Shown here: piece by piece, positions 1 through 9,305 of the stretch | Layout: each line of letters begins with the position of its first letter | Numbering within the stretch: position 1 is the stretch's first letter | Origin: a virus | Virus record (IMG/VR): IMGVR_UViG_3300037606_000123 | Span: 1-64,000 of that record | DNA length: 64,000 bases | Direction: 5' to 3' (one strand) | Made by a program: the position numbers and the translations under genes | Notes under the pieces: generated by a model | What the model was told of the DNA's origin: nothing | What the model saw: the letters and a program-made list of their open reading frames with translations, nothing else | Database searches by the model: none

Positions 1-228
1 AAAAAATATATTACGTACCGGTAATACATGTTCTATTAATGATACTGTCATGTCATTAAACTTATCTAAAAATTCAACATTATCATCATTATTATATAGT
101 ATTGGTGATAATGTTCGTTGTAATATATTTTTTGAATAATCAAATCCCGTATTTTGTAAATTATCATCATGTTTATGTCTCAACATAAACATTTCTGGTA
201 TTTCGCTATTTTCTTCTATTAAACTCAT
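1..228 (-). CDS. Partial virion-associated protein, N-terminal 76 residues
   Basis: An open frame starts at ATG 226-228 (MSLIEENSEIPEMFM) and runs off the left edge without a stop. It follows the gp6-like gene by only 3 bases on the same strand, so it is probably the next gene of the baseplate operon. I recognise no domain in the visible part; it is polar, with no membrane segment. The reading frame is sound because it stays open for 76 codons and keeps the codon style of its neighbours (TTA, AAT, GAT). Confidence 0.7.
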   Translation of the reverse strand, partial: MSLIEENSEIPEMFMLRHKHDDNLQNTGFDYSKNILQRTLSPILYNNDDNVEFLDKFNDMTVSLIEHVLPVRNIFF

Positions 229-231
229 ATC

Positions 232-2127
232 TTATTTTAATTGTTTTCTTTTAGTTTTTTCAGGTAAAATTAAAATATTAATTGGTGAAAATTGACCCAT
301 ACCTGGTTGTAAATTATAATAATTATTATATCTATCAGTAAATCCACCTCGAATTAATGGTAATTCTGTTTTTTCTATTAAAATATCACCCAATATCGGA
401 TCTAAACCAACAGTGTTTTGATTATCATATGATTTACCATCGCCCATAATTAATTCAGTACCTTCCGGAACTCTACCATTTTGTATGTAAAATTCTTGAG
501 ATTTAATTAAAAACTCCTTATGATAATTTTCATTTTCTTCTGAAATATATTCAACAACAACAGAATCAACACCATAAATGCTATCAATAATTCTTACAAT
601 ATCTGATGGTGGTATACGATCTCTTCTCATTTCACTAATAAAATAATCCGAAATACTAGATGTTATTTCATTTATAATATTTGTTTGTACAGCATCATCA
701 TAAATTCTTAATGTAATGTTTAATACATATTTTTTAATTAAAATATCAACAATTTTTACTTCATTTGTAATTACTTGTAATCCCTCATTTGATAAATAAT
801 TTAATATTCTTTTTTTTTCATCATTGTTTAATGTAAACAAATCTGTATCAATATTAAAATAATTTATATCAACAGTTTTACCATAATAAATTCTAATATC
901 TGGAATAATAAAAACATTAATTAAATTGTCACCACCTTCTGTTAATAATAATTTACGTAAAATTTTAATCTCATTTAAATTTTGTGCAACTAATTGTGAT
1001 AATGTTGATGAATTATCTGAATCATTAATAGTATATAATAAATCTGTGTTTTTCTTAGCCAATGTATAAATATCATTTATAATATTTGTTCCTTGTTTTT
1101 TGCTCGTATACACATCAATTATTGAAAATAAACCTAATCGTTGTAAAAAGAATTTATATTGATCTGGTCCAACTAAAACAAAGTTAGAACTAACATATGG
1201 CATTATTGATTTTAAATAATTATTCGTATCACCAACACTACCAAATGTTATATCAGTTTCAATATAAATATCAAAAAATTGTCCTGTATCAATTTCTACA
1301 TTAAATGATGATCTTGGCATATCAACAAATTTAAATTCATTTAATTGAGGATCAATTAAATTACCTTCTATTCCATTTGTTGCTAAAAATTCAAATACTA
1401 TTATTGAACCCAATTCTGGTATCATTCCTTCGGAACCGTTACCAAATATTATATCAACACCACCAGAAAATCCAGTATATGGAACATATGCTTTTTCATC
1501 AGACAACATATCAAATTTATGTTTTCTCGGTGTCCATAATTCCGAATTTACATATAAATTAAATTTGTAATTATCAATTTGTTTCCCGTTTGGTGAATTA
1601 ATAGTATATGATTGATTTAATTCGCCAGTTCCTGTAAATGACGATGTAATCCATGAACCTTGAATTATATTTAAACTTATTGGTATTTGATTATTTAATG
1701 TAAATGTTAAATCATCTTGATTTAAATCTAAAATATATTCTAAATTGTTTTTAACATTTTTTAATTTCTGTCTATTTGTAAATATAACTTTACTCCCTGG
1801 TAATTCTTCTTCTATAACAGTTCCAGCTTTTAACTTCAATTCAATACTACCACTCGCTGCTTGACCTCTACTCGGATTATACTGACCAATCTTTGCCAAT
1901 GCTCTTATAGTTTTATCATTATCATTTAATACATCATTCATGTCCATTGATCTTTGTACATTTTGTACATGTAACATATTTAATTGAAATAATTCTGTAG
2001 TTGTTGATAATAATTGACCAAATGGTGATCCCAATGTAAATACACTTCCAGCTCGATTATATCTTTTTTTCAAATTGTAAACAATTTGTTGGTATAACTT
2101 TTTAAATGTTATCTCACTTAGTTGCAT
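232..2127 (-). CDS. Baseplate wedge protein, gp6/J-like
   Basis: This 631-residue protein is close in length to T4 gp6 (about 660), which forms the ring joining the baseplate wedges. Features of the gp6/baseplate-J family are visible: an N-terminal helical part with IRALAKIGQYNPSRG, a glycine-rich stretch GNGSEGMIPELGSIIVFEF, and a central part with an invariant-looking ATNGIEGN. The C-terminal third (NEGLQVITNEVKIVDI) looks like the conserved wedge interface domain. It overlaps the upstream 202-residue gene by 14 bases, which indicates translational coupling. The start is ATG 2127. The gp6 assignment is inference from motifs and neighbours; J-like membership is fairly secure. Confidence 0.8.
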   Translation of the reverse strand: MQLSEITFKKLYQQIVYNLKKRYNRAGSVFTLGSPFGQLLSTTTELFQLNMLHVQNVQRSMDMNDVLNDNDKTIRALAKIGQYNPSRGQAASGSIELKLKAGTVIEEELPGSKVIFTNRQKLKNVKNNLEYILDLNQDDLTFTLNNQIPISLNIIQGSWITSSFTGTGELNQSYTINSPNGKQIDNYKFNLYVNSELWTPRKHKFDMLSDEKAYVPYTGFSGGVDIIFGNGSEGMIPELGSIIVFEFLATNGIEGNLIDPQLNEFKFVDMPRSSFNVEIDTGQFFDIYIETDITFGSVGDTNNYLKSIMPYVSSNFVLVGPDQYKFFLQRLGLFSIIDVYTSKKQGTNIINDIYTLAKKNTDLLYTINDSDNSSTLSQLVAQNLNEIKILRKLLLTEGGDNLINVFIIPDIRIYYGKTVDINYFNIDTDLFTLNNDEKKRILNYLSNEGLQVITNEVKIVDILIKKYVLNITLRIYDDAVQTNIINEITSSISDYFISEMRRDRIPPSDIVRIIDSIYGVDSVVVEYISEENENYHKEFLIKSQEFYIQNGRVPEGTELIMGDGKSYDNQNTVGLDPILGDILIEKTELPLIRGGFTDRYNNYYNLQPGMGQFSPINILILPEKTKRKQLK

Positions 2128-2722
2128 AAATTATTTCTATTATTTTTTTATAAACATCTTGCAATGTTGTTTGTATCATTTCATTATTTATTTGAAGCTC
2201 CCACGAATCTTTTAAACACTTTAAACTAAAATAATATGTTTCCGTATTTGTTTCTAATTTAAATGCAAATAATGTATCTAAACATGATTTATTCCCATGC
2301 GGTATAAATGTTAAATTAGATGCAAATGCTGTTTTATTGTCTTTTTTTAATGCTATATTAAACATATCTGTACCATTTAATATAAATTCCGATAATTCAA
2401 TATTTGTTTTTTCTTTTTTAATTAAATTTAACATTTTATCAAATACATCATTTATATTTTCTTCTAATGTTATAGATGTATATTCACAATTTTGTCCATA
2501 TAAATAAGAAATAACATTTTCTGTTATTTCTGTTTTTTCCTTGTTAATCCAAAATATAAATTTTAAATTAGGATAAAAAAAAGATGTATCGTTTGTTGTT
2601 AATCCTTGAATATTATAAATCAATTTCCACGAACCATCCCTTGTTTTTTCATAAACTTTATCAAAAAATAATACCTTATATTCTTTCAATAAATTCTCAA
2701 ACGAAACTATTATATCAATCAT
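2114..2722 (-). CDS. Unknown baseplate-operon protein
   Basis: A 202-residue soluble protein between a large structural gene upstream and the gp6-like gene downstream. I do not recognise its family. It is rich in aromatic and acidic residues with no membrane segment. It starts 5 bases after the 1047-residue gene stops and overlaps the next gene by 14 bases, so the three are one transcription unit. By position it could be a small baseplate component or an assembly factor, but no motif proves this. Confidence 0.7.
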   Translation of the reverse strand: MIDIIVSFENLLKEYKVLFFDKVYEKTRDGSWKLIYNIQGLTTNDTSFFYPNLKFIFWINKEKTEITENVISYLYGQNCEYTSITLEENINDVFDKMLNLIKKEKTNIELSEFILNGTDMFNIALKKDNKTAFASNLTFIPHGNKSCLDTLFAFKLETNTETYYFSLKCLKDSWELQINNEMIQTTLQDVYKKIIEIIYATK

Positions 2723-2727
2723 TTTAA

Positions 2728-5700
2728 TTATAATCTGTCTATTTTTATATTATATCTTTGATCAATCAAATTAACCGCTAAATCAACATTACTTATACGT
2801 ACAATTGAAATTTTATATCCTTTTAAAAATGTTAATATCGGTTTAATTTTTAAAAATCTATCAATATTAACATACGTTTCTGATGGCAATGATGCAATAT
2901 TTGTAATTGTATCATAATTCGTTAAAAATGCTGTTAATATCGGATTAACATTTATATCCATTGAAATATTTACTCGAGTTACATTTTTTACAAATAATTT
3001 AATTGTAGCATTATTATCACCTAATCCAATTATTGTAATTGAACCTATTCCATCAAGAATGTCTTTTGTAGTTAAACCAGTTGTATTAATTAATTCAACA
3101 TTCGTTACATTTCCAGATGAATTTGCAGTTACTTCAACATCAACTATATATGCTCCATCATATATCAAACCTGTAACTAATGTAGTTCCTGCTGTGTATG
3201 ATGTTCCAGGTGTAACAACCTCAGCGCCAATAATTTTATCTCTTACATATGTTGGATTATTTGAATTATTAAAAACTTCATATTGTGAACTCAAATCCAT
3301 AAATGTACCACCTGGTGTTATTGGATTTTCTTCTAATAAAAAATTATCAATATAAATTCGTGATAATATATCTACAAATGATCTATCTAAAGCGTTAACT
3401 TTAGCTATTAAATCATCTTCAACAACAAATGAAAATATTCTATCATTTGTTGAATATTTTGAATAATAAATATTTCTAATATTCCAACTCGGTATTGTAT
3501 TTAATCCAACATATGGTTCATCATATATGTTCAAACCAACACGGTTCTTTAAAACCGGTAAACTAAATTCACCTAATAATTGTTTAATATTAATATTACT
3601 TGTTCCATCATTATAATTAATATATAACTCCAATTTTTTATCATTTATTGGATGGTTTACTGGATTTGTAATTGATATTAAATCTGAATTTATTTTTGGT
3701 ATAAATAAAATATCAATTTTTTGTTTATAAAATAAATCTTTTTCAATAACTAATGATAATTTATCTTGAAGAACAGTTGGATCATATACAAATGCTGGAA
3801 CACTATTATCATTATTGTTTACAACAGTTAAAAAATCTTTACCACTTACAACAGGTATTATTTTTTCAACTTTATTAACTTGTGTCAATGTATTTATATT
3901 TGTAAATTCTGTATACATATTTTTTGTATCAAATTGATAAACATAACCATATTGCTTGTCAATGCTTGTTAATCTAACTAATGGAGGATTAGATGATGTA
4001 TCTAATGTTGCAGTAATTGTATCGGAATCACCTATTTGTAATGTAGAATATATGTTTAATAAATTTTCAATATTATCCATTCGTGCTCTAACACTTTCTA
4101 AATTTTGTTGTGTATAAACAAGTCCTGTTAATCCTTCAACTTTTGAATTTAATTCTAAATTAGAATTAACAAAATACGATAATTGATCATTAAAATATGT
4201 AATTCTTGTTAATGCTTCATAAAATAATTCCATACCAAATAATGAATAAACTTTATCTGGATCAAATGTTGGAGCTGAAACATCACTATCAATTGTAATA
4301 TTTGTATCTAATGAAAATGTAAAAGAATTACCATCTTGAAAACCGTTACTAACTAATTTTCTTATTCCTGGTATCTTTGTTTTTGCAAATAATAAATCAT
4401 TCTCTGGTGTATCTAAAAACTCAACACCATACAAATTTGTTGCAGATATTGTATTATTTCCAGTAACATCTTCAATTGTATAATACCACAATATCGCATT
4501 AAATTCAAAATCTTTAGGTGCAATATTATTAAATGATGTTGCACAATATTCATTGAATGTTTCTATTGGATAAATATAAGAAACTGGTTGAGCATAATCA
4601 TCAATATTTAAATTTAATGATAATCCATCAATTCTCGATCCATCAAAATCTGGATATTTATATGTAGGTGAAATATTATTTAATGCTGAAACACCATAAT
4701 AATATCCATCTCGTTTATTAACATTTCCGGTTTCTGTTTTATATAAAAATCCACTAGTATCAAATTGCCCCCAAATATCACCTGGAAAATTTGAAGGATT
4801 TGTTAATATTGGATTATTTGGATTCTCTCCACCTTGTATTTCAGCTTGTATTTCAGAAGGTAATATAGGAAATTCTAAATTTGGTTTATAATTATTATCA
4901 TCCATTATATTCCATAAAGCATACGGAATTTGTCCGTGTTGATGTGAAATATATGCAAATGTTTCTGTATATGATTTATCTGGTAATTGAACATTATTTA
5001 ACCCTCCAATTTCAGATATAAATTGTACAAATTGTTGGTAACTATTATACATCTCTAATTCAGAAATAGTTCCTAAACCACTTATTAAAACACCACTATC
5101 AACTTCAACTATAATTGTATCATTTAATGTTACATTTGTAGCTAATCCAATAACTTGTAATAATGATTGTGTTGATGAATACCCTAATCCTGGAATTATA
5201 TTATCAATCAATTCTTTATTTAAAATAATAAAATCACCAGGCTTAAATGTTGTCGATGCTGTTAATTGAATTGTTATAAATTGCATACCAGGATTTAAAC
5301 TCGGTAATATTGCAGGTATTGTCGTTGCTGGTGTTGAAAATGAAACATTTAATGCATCATATATTTTAGTTGATCGCTCTTTCCATAAATGTTCACGAAA
5401 ATGTGTAACATTCCCGTTAGGTCCATTATTATTATATTTCGGATTTGCACCAAAATATTCGTTTATAGGATCAGCAACTTCTAAATTAATTAAATTTAAT
5501 CTTTTACACCATTTCCAAAATATTTTTTCGGTTGTTGTTGCCGGTTCAAATGTATCATAATAATACTCTGTATTATTGATTTTAGAGTTTCTAATAACAC
5601 TTTCATGATTAGCAACATAATTTCTTAATGATTCAACCAAAGCATCCTTAAATGTAGGCGGTGCAATCGATGTGTTATTTTGCTCAAATGAATTTTCAAA

Positions 5701-5871
5701 ATCAAAAGTTTTATCTATCACTTGTTTAGGAAAATTAACTAAAACAAAATGTGATAAATACATTTTATAATTGTCATTTTGTGTCTCAAAATTCTTATCT
5801 TCTGAAACAGATGGAAAAACATACATTGTTGTTCCGTTCTTTTTCATTGGTTTATATAATGGAGTTATCAT
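2728..5871 (-). CDS. Large baseplate structural protein, possible gp7 counterpart
   Basis: A 1047-residue protein heading a minus-strand baseplate operon. Its length and place just before the gp6-like gene match T4 gp7 (1032 residues), the wedge initiator, but I see no diagnostic motif, so gp7 is only a positional guess. The N-terminal 170 residues (PLYKPMKKNGTTMYVFPS, then FWKWCKRLNLINLEVADP) look like a conserved globular domain. The rest alternates beta-rich stretches with Asn/Gly/Thr-rich loops, as in virion proteins. The upstream sequence contains TATATAAATA-like words that could be a phage late promoter. Confidence 0.7.
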   Translation of the reverse strand: MITPLYKPMKKNGTTMYVFPSVSEDKNFETQNDNYKMYLSHFVLVNFPKQVIDKTFDFENSFEQNNTSIAPPTFKDALVESLRNYVANHESVIRNSKINNTEYYYDTFEPATTTEKIFWKWCKRLNLINLEVADPINEYFGANPKYNNNGPNGNVTHFREHLWKERSTKIYDALNVSFSTPATTIPAILPSLNPGMQFITIQLTASTTFKPGDFIILNKELIDNIIPGLGYSSTQSLLQVIGLATNVTLNDTIIVEVDSGVLISGLGTISELEMYNSYQQFVQFISEIGGLNNVQLPDKSYTETFAYISHQHGQIPYALWNIMDDNNYKPNLEFPILPSEIQAEIQGGENPNNPILTNPSNFPGDIWGQFDTSGFLYKTETGNVNKRDGYYYGVSALNNISPTYKYPDFDGSRIDGLSLNLNIDDYAQPVSYIYPIETFNEYCATSFNNIAPKDFEFNAILWYYTIEDVTGNNTISATNLYGVEFLDTPENDLLFAKTKIPGIRKLVSNGFQDGNSFTFSLDTNITIDSDVSAPTFDPDKVYSLFGMELFYEALTRITYFNDQLSYFVNSNLELNSKVEGLTGLVYTQQNLESVRARMDNIENLLNIYSTLQIGDSDTITATLDTSSNPPLVRLTSIDKQYGYVYQFDTKNMYTEFTNINTLTQVNKVEKIIPVVSGKDFLTVVNNNDNSVPAFVYDPTVLQDKLSLVIEKDLFYKQKIDILFIPKINSDLISITNPVNHPINDKKLELYINYNDGTSNINIKQLLGEFSLPVLKNRVGLNIYDEPYVGLNTIPSWNIRNIYYSKYSTNDRIFSFVVEDDLIAKVNALDRSFVDILSRIYIDNFLLEENPITPGGTFMDLSSQYEVFNNSNNPTYVRDKIIGAEVVTPGTSYTAGTTLVTGLIYDGAYIVDVEVTANSSGNVTNVELINTTGLTTKDILDGIGSITIIGLGDNNATIKLFVKNVTRVNISMDINVNPILTAFLTNYDTITNIASLPSETYVNIDRFLKIKPILTFLKGYKISIVRISNVDLAVNLIDQRYNIKIDRL

Positions 5872-5933
5872 TTAAAAAAAATATATTTTATTACATTTAT
5901 ATATCTTATTTATATATATTCATTCAAATAAAA

Positions 5934-5958
5934 AAAGACCAAACATTGTTCGGTCTTT
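5934..5958. terminator. Bidirectional hairpin terminator
   Basis: AAAGACC (5934-5940) pairs with GGTCTTT (5952-5958), and an inner AAC/GTT pairs around a short loop. An A-run precedes it and T-rich sequence follows, so it could work on both strands. It lies between the small minus-strand gene at 5987-6100 and the large baseplate gene. Confidence 0.7.
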
Positions 5959-5986
5959 CTACTATTTAATTATTATTCTTTAGTCT

Positions 5987-6100
5987 TTAATCAACCAATA
6001 CATTTGCTTGTTTATTTATATCTGCTAAAATAGTTGTAGTAAATAATCTTTTACCTACAGCATTATAATTGTTGTTATCATAATTGTTTTTAATATACAT
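5987..6100 (-). CDS. Small unknown protein, 37 residues
   Basis: A short frame on the minus strand, MYIKNNYDNNNYNAVGKR... ending NVLVD. It fills the gap between two transcription units and is followed directly by a strong terminator, as expected for a real short gene. Asn/Tyr-rich N-terminus, then a mildly hydrophobic part. Function unknown. Confidence 0.45.
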   Translation of the reverse strand: MYIKNNYDNNNYNAVGKRLFTTTILADINKQANVLVD

Positions 6101-6118
6101 TTTTATTATATATAAATT

Positions 6119-6685
6119 ATGATAACATCAATTAACGAATTCAATGAATTTTCAATAAATTTGAAATACCATTTAGATAATCAATTACCAATAATAGAAA
6201 ATATATTTCGTCCAACATCTGTTGAATTTTTTAATCTTATTGTTGAAACTAGAAATTTATTTGATAAAAATAAAATAAATCTATCTACAGAAATAGATAA
6301 TGAATTATTTATAAATACAGATGTCGGTATTACTGCAATGTATAATAATGAAAAAATTATATTAGATTTACCACTTGAAAATATAACAATAAATGAAGCA
6401 GAATATAAAAATAAAGAAGTTCAATTAAATTACCCAAAAAGAGGTGGTACAAAAAAATATTACGTTTATGTAAATAATCCAAAAACTGACAAAGTTATGA
6501 AAATACAATTCGGTGATACAACCGGACTAAATGCAAAAGTAAGTGATCCAAAAGCAAGAAAATCTTTCGCAGCAAGACAACAATGTGCAATAAAAAAAGA
6601 TAAAACAACAGCCGGATATTGGGCTTGTAGAATTAATAAATATGGACACTTATGGGGTGGTAAAACATATCCAGGTTTCTGGTAA
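6119..6685 (+). CDS. Phage virion-type protein with MITxINEF leader and conserved C-terminal domain
   Basis: 188 residues. The N-terminus MITSINEFNEF matches a leader shared by several proteins here and resembles the capsid-targeting leader of T4 internal proteins (inference). The C-terminal half (about 110-188: IQFGDTTGLNAKVSDPKA, then KSFAARQQCAIKKDKTTAGY, YWACRINKYGHLWGG) is a short Cys/Trp-containing domain that I recall from T4-like head-region proteins, usually FGDP...RKSFRARH. Exact role unknown; structural or packaged is most likely. The gene follows TATATAAATT immediately before ATG and has no Shine-Dalgarno sequence. Confidence 0.65.
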   Translation: MITSINEFNEFSINLKYHLDNQLPIIENIFRPTSVEFFNLIVETRNLFDKNKINLSTEIDNELFINTDVGITAMYNNEKIILDLPLENITINEAEYKNKEVQLNYPKRGGTKKYYVYVNNPKTDKVMKIQFGDTTGLNAKVSDPKARKSFAARQQCAIKKDKTTAGYWACRINKYGHLWGGKTYPGFW

Positions 6686-6710
6686 GTAAATATAATAAAA
6701 TAAAATAAAA

Positions 6711-6977
6711 ATGCTACCATTCATAGAAAAAAAAATATTTAATAATACATTCATTAGAGAATTTAAACAAGAAACTAATGTAGGTGAATTTACATGGCAC
6801 AGAGATCAAGAAAATAGAATTATTGAAACTGTACATTTAACAGATTGGTTAATACAATTAGATAATCAATTACCAATACAACTAATAATAAATAAACAAA
6901 TAAAAATACCTAAAGGCGTTTATCATAGATTAATAAAAGGTACAAATAATCTAATAATAAAATTAATAAAATTATAA
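6711..6977 (+). CDS. Small cupin-like protein
   Basis: 88 residues. The spacing of EFTWHRDQENR, the DNQLP turn and IPKGVYHRLIKG fits a single-domain cupin of a type I recall from many phages: His and Asp/Glu residues near the first half and a His in the second half could bind a metal. The motif set is WHxD ... E ... H. Substrate unknown. It sits 25 bases after the preceding gene and 11 bases before the metalloprotease gene, so the three are probably co-transcribed. Confidence 0.65.
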   Translation: MLPFIEKKIFNNTFIREFKQETNVGEFTWHRDQENRIIETVHLTDWLIQLDNQLPIQLIINKQIKIPKGVYHRLIKGTNNLIIKLIKL

Positions 6978-6988
6978 TATAATATTAT

Positions 6989-7801
6989 ATGATAACTAAA
7001 ATAAACGAATATAAAAATAAACATGTACATATATGCACATGCTCAAATATGTATTTCTCTAATGATAATCTAAATGATAATCTAAATGATAATCTAAATG
7101 ATAATCTAAATGAAAATATAAATGAAAATTATATAGATTTAAATACATACGATTTAAATACACTATTCAATACAATAAATAAAGAATGCTTCAATTCAGA
7201 ATTAGAACCAATCAAATTCAATGTAAGCAAATCAAAATCATTCACCGCACAATTCTCAGCATTCTATATACCAAAAACAAAATCAATGGAACCAAAAGAA
7301 ATTAAATTTTCAAATATGTTCCACTTTACAGAAGAAAAATTAAAAAATATTCTTTGCCACGAAATGATTCACTACTTTGTCGCAATGAACTATATACAAG
7401 AAGCAAGAACACAACACCACGGTATGCGATTTAAACTTAATATGCATAGAATAAATGATCTAAATCTTGGATATAAAATTACAATAACAGACGACGAACC
7501 AGGTGAACTAAATACCGAAAACATCACGGAAACAAAACCATTACTATTCGTACATGGTAAATATAATAATAAAGATATATACATTCTTACAAATATAAAT
7601 AACTATCATGCATTAGAATTAGATAAAATTATAACCAACTATAAACTATACGATGTAATAATATATGTAACAACATCTCCCCATACAAAACCATTACCAA
7701 AAACAAATAAACTAAAACTACAAGGTATAAAAACACAATACTCATACCTATTACAAAATATTATCAATGATACTAAATATACAATAATACAAAAAGACTA
7801 A
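6989..7801 (+). CDS. SprT-like zinc metalloprotease
   Basis: 270 residues. HEMIHYF at about 124-130 is the HExxH zinc site and HGMRF at about 144-148 fits the third ligand region of SprT/Spartan proteins. In cells this family cuts proteins from DNA; a phage version may clear crosslinks or act on host proteins (inference). Residues 25-45 are a low-complexity NDNL repeat from a 12-bp DNA repeat. The N-terminus MITKINEY belongs to the shared leader family, so it may be packaged. A hairpin terminator lies downstream at 7929. Confidence 0.75.
   Translation: MITKINEYKNKHVHICTCSNMYFSNDNLNDNLNDNLNDNLNENINENYIDLNTYDLNTLFNTINKECFNSELEPIKFNVSKSKSFTAQFSAFYIPKTKSMEPKEIKFSNMFHFTEEKLKNILCHEMIHYFVAMNYIQEARTQHHGMRFKLNMHRINDLNLGYKITITDDEPGELNTENITETKPLLFVHGKYNNKDIYILTNINNYHALELDKIITNYKLYDVIIYVTTSPHTKPLPKTNKLKLQGIKTQYSYLLQNIINDTKYTIIQKD
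7061..7129 (+). repeat. 12-bp tandem repeat inside the metalloprotease gene
   Basis: Four perfect copies of AATGATAATCTA (7061-7108) and two altered copies follow. The repeat is in frame and encodes NDNL units, so copy number can change without breaking the protein. Confidence 0.9.
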
Positions 7802-8154
7802 TATTTATATACCATATCTTTTCTCATTATATCCATATCTTTACCATATCAAACAATAATCAAAATAATATAATCTATTACAAATATACAAATTAAACGC
7901 CCCAAATGGTTTGTAATCAATAAAATATAAAGATATGTGAATACTTACATATCTTTTTTTATTCAAAAATGTATAATATTACGAGAGATAGACACTTTCG
8001 TTTTTTTTTTATCATTATAAATTAATAAGAATCAATTCTACATAATAAAAATCAATTTTACATAATAGGAAAATTTTTTTAAATGTGTGTGGTATTGAAA
8101 ACGAAAATTCAAATGTGTTTGGTATTGAGAATAAATTTATATTATGTAGAAATG
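7802..8154. other. Gene-free spacer with terminator and short direct repeats
   Basis: No convincing gene. It holds the hairpin at 7929-7956 and a 30-bp-period direct repeat at 8081 and 8111 (AAATGTGTkTGGTATTGA). A plus-strand frame does run from 8085 into the next gene, but the promoter and paralogue alignment place the true start at 8190. Confidence 0.6.
7929..7960 (+). terminator. Hairpin terminator
   Basis: AAAGATATGT (7929-7938) pairs with ACATATCTTT (7947-7956) around an 8-base loop and is followed by T residues. It ends the transcript of the metalloprotease operon. Confidence 0.75.
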
Positions 8155-8185
8155 TTTTTTTATTCATTTATTATATGTATATTTG
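8155..8185 (+). promoter_or_regulatory. Bacteroidetes-type promoter, leaderless
   Basis: A run of seven T, then ATTCATTTATTATATG, then the -7 box TATATTTG at 8178-8185. The same ~31-bp pattern occurs at 11226, 13384 and, inverted, at 12627. Only four bases (TGAT) separate the box from ATG 8190, so transcription would start at or beside the start codon. Confidence 0.75.
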
Positions 8186-8189
8186 TGAT

Positions 8190-8717
8190 ATGAAATATTT
8201 AAGAGTAAAACTTGAAGATAACAAAAATGTTTTAGTAGATGAATCTGTTGAGATAAAAGAAGGTGATTACGTATTATTAGAATACCCAGGGTGTAAAGAA
8301 ATTAAACAACTGATTAGAGGAGTTCCTTATGAGAATGCTGCGTTTGTTAAATCGGAAATTAAATTCGATGGATGCAAGCATAAAAAATTAGTAGCTACAA
8401 TAAACCATACTATTAGTTTAGATGTACCAGGGGTTATTGTTGATATTGATGAAAAGGCAGAGGATGGTATTTATAATATGGGTCATTTATCTGATTATCT
8501 TAATTTTGTTGAAGATAATTATCACTATCACGATGATAATTGGTATGATAGAGATACAGATGAACCTATACAAAGAGCAAAAATGCTTTTTACATTTGTT
8601 AAAACATTGAAAAAAGAATACATTGAGTTAGAAACTTATATTGTATCTGATGATGATAAAAAAGAAATTATCACTACTGAAAGAGTTGATGGACAATTGA
8701 TGGTTTATGTTAAATAA
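8190..8717 (+). CDS. Unknown protein, paralogue of the gene at 9686
   Basis: 175 residues. The start MKYLRVKLEDNKNVLVDES aligns with MKYKVIKLEDNKSILVDES of the 9686 gene, and the ends align too (GQLMVYVK versus GQLIAYIK). This pair settles the start at 8190 and not 105 bases upstream. Shared parts include EGDxxL, ATINH(T/Y)ISLDVP and a C-terminal EYIELE. Acidic, soluble, family not recognised by function; this type of small protein is frequent in Bacteroidetes phages (recollection). Remnants of the same family lie at 11261 and 13792. Confidence 0.75.
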   Translation: MKYLRVKLEDNKNVLVDESVEIKEGDYVLLEYPGCKEIKQLIRGVPYENAAFVKSEIKFDGCKHKKLVATINHTISLDVPGVIVDIDEKAEDGIYNMGHLSDYLNFVEDNYHYHDDNWYDRDTDEPIQRAKMLFTFVKTLKKEYIELETYIVSDDDKKEIITTERVDGQLMVYVK

Positions 8718-8734
8718 TAAATAAATAAATAATT

Positions 8735-8989
8735 ATGGTATTTTATACAGGAACGAGTGAAAATGGTTCAGATATGGAACAAGTACAGGGTATGTATATA
8801 TCAGAAGATGGAAACGAATGGTCAAATCAACTATATCCTATTCATCGAGAATTAAGAAGACATTTAAATTATGTAAGATTAAATCTCAGAGAAGCACATG
8901 AAGCAATGTTAAACAATACATCTAAAGCATCTAAAAGAGTACAAAAATATTTAATTGCTAACTATAGCGCAATGAATCCTAAACATTAA
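8735..8989 (+). CDS. Small unknown protein
   Basis: 84 residues; starts 18 bases after the previous stop. The middle (HRELRRHLNYVRLNLREAHE) looks helical and basic. No known domain seen. Probably in the same early operon as 8190-10267. Confidence 0.65.
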   Translation: MVFYTGTSENGSDMEQVQGMYISEDGNEWSNQLYPIHRELRRHLNYVRLNLREAHEAMLNNTSKASKRVQKYLIANYSAMNPKH

Positions 8990-8993
8990 AATT

Positions 8994-9059
8994 ATGAAGT
9001 ATTTAGAATCAATTGATTTAGATTTAACAAAATCGTGGTTATTAATACAAAAACTTTAA
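8994..9059 (+). CDS. Possible 21-residue peptide
   Basis: ATG 8994 follows the previous stop by four bases and encodes MKYLESIDLDLTKSW then LLIQKL. It fits exactly between two operon genes with 2-4 base gaps. It may be a real micro-gene or the start of a decayed gene of the MKYL family. Confidence 0.35.
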   Translation: MKYLESIDLDLTKSWLLIQKL

Positions 9060-9061
9060 TT

Positions 9062-9301
9062 ATGATAACAGCAGAAGAATTTTTAAAAGGTAAACCCTTT
9101 TCAATAGAGGCAATAAATCAACACATGATTAAATTCACTAAACTTCATTGCATAGAACAAGCAAGAGTGATTAGTGAAAAAGCTAAAATAGAAACTTTTA
9201 TGACTTTTATTAAAAATGTGGAATCGGCAACTTATTTAAACGATGTTTTTGTAGACAAAGACTCAATCCTAAACGCTTACGATTTAAACATTATAAAATA
9301 A
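9062..9301 (+). CDS. Small phage protein of the AEEFL type
   Basis: 79 residues from ATG 9062 (MITAEEFLKGKPF). An upstream start at 9035 is possible, but it overlaps the micro-gene and adds unrelated residues. The pattern of an FxxEFL start, a helix with KLHxxxQARxxSEKA, and the end SILNAYDLNII is one I recall from many Bacteroidetes phage proteins of unknown role. It shares the segment F-IE-I with the next gene. Confidence 0.65.
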   Translation: MITAEEFLKGKPFSIEAINQHMIKFTKLHCIEQARVISEKAKIETFMTFIKNVESATYLNDVFVDKDSILNAYDLNIIK

Positions 9302-9305
9302 TACA

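Noticed and set aside
1377-1562. 61-codon plus-strand frame inside the gp6-like gene
   Set aside because: Shadow frame opposite a clear long gene with recognisable family motifs.
8085-8189. 35-residue N-terminal extension of the 8190 protein
   Set aside because: It spans the promoter and is absent from the paralogue, which starts exactly at MKY.
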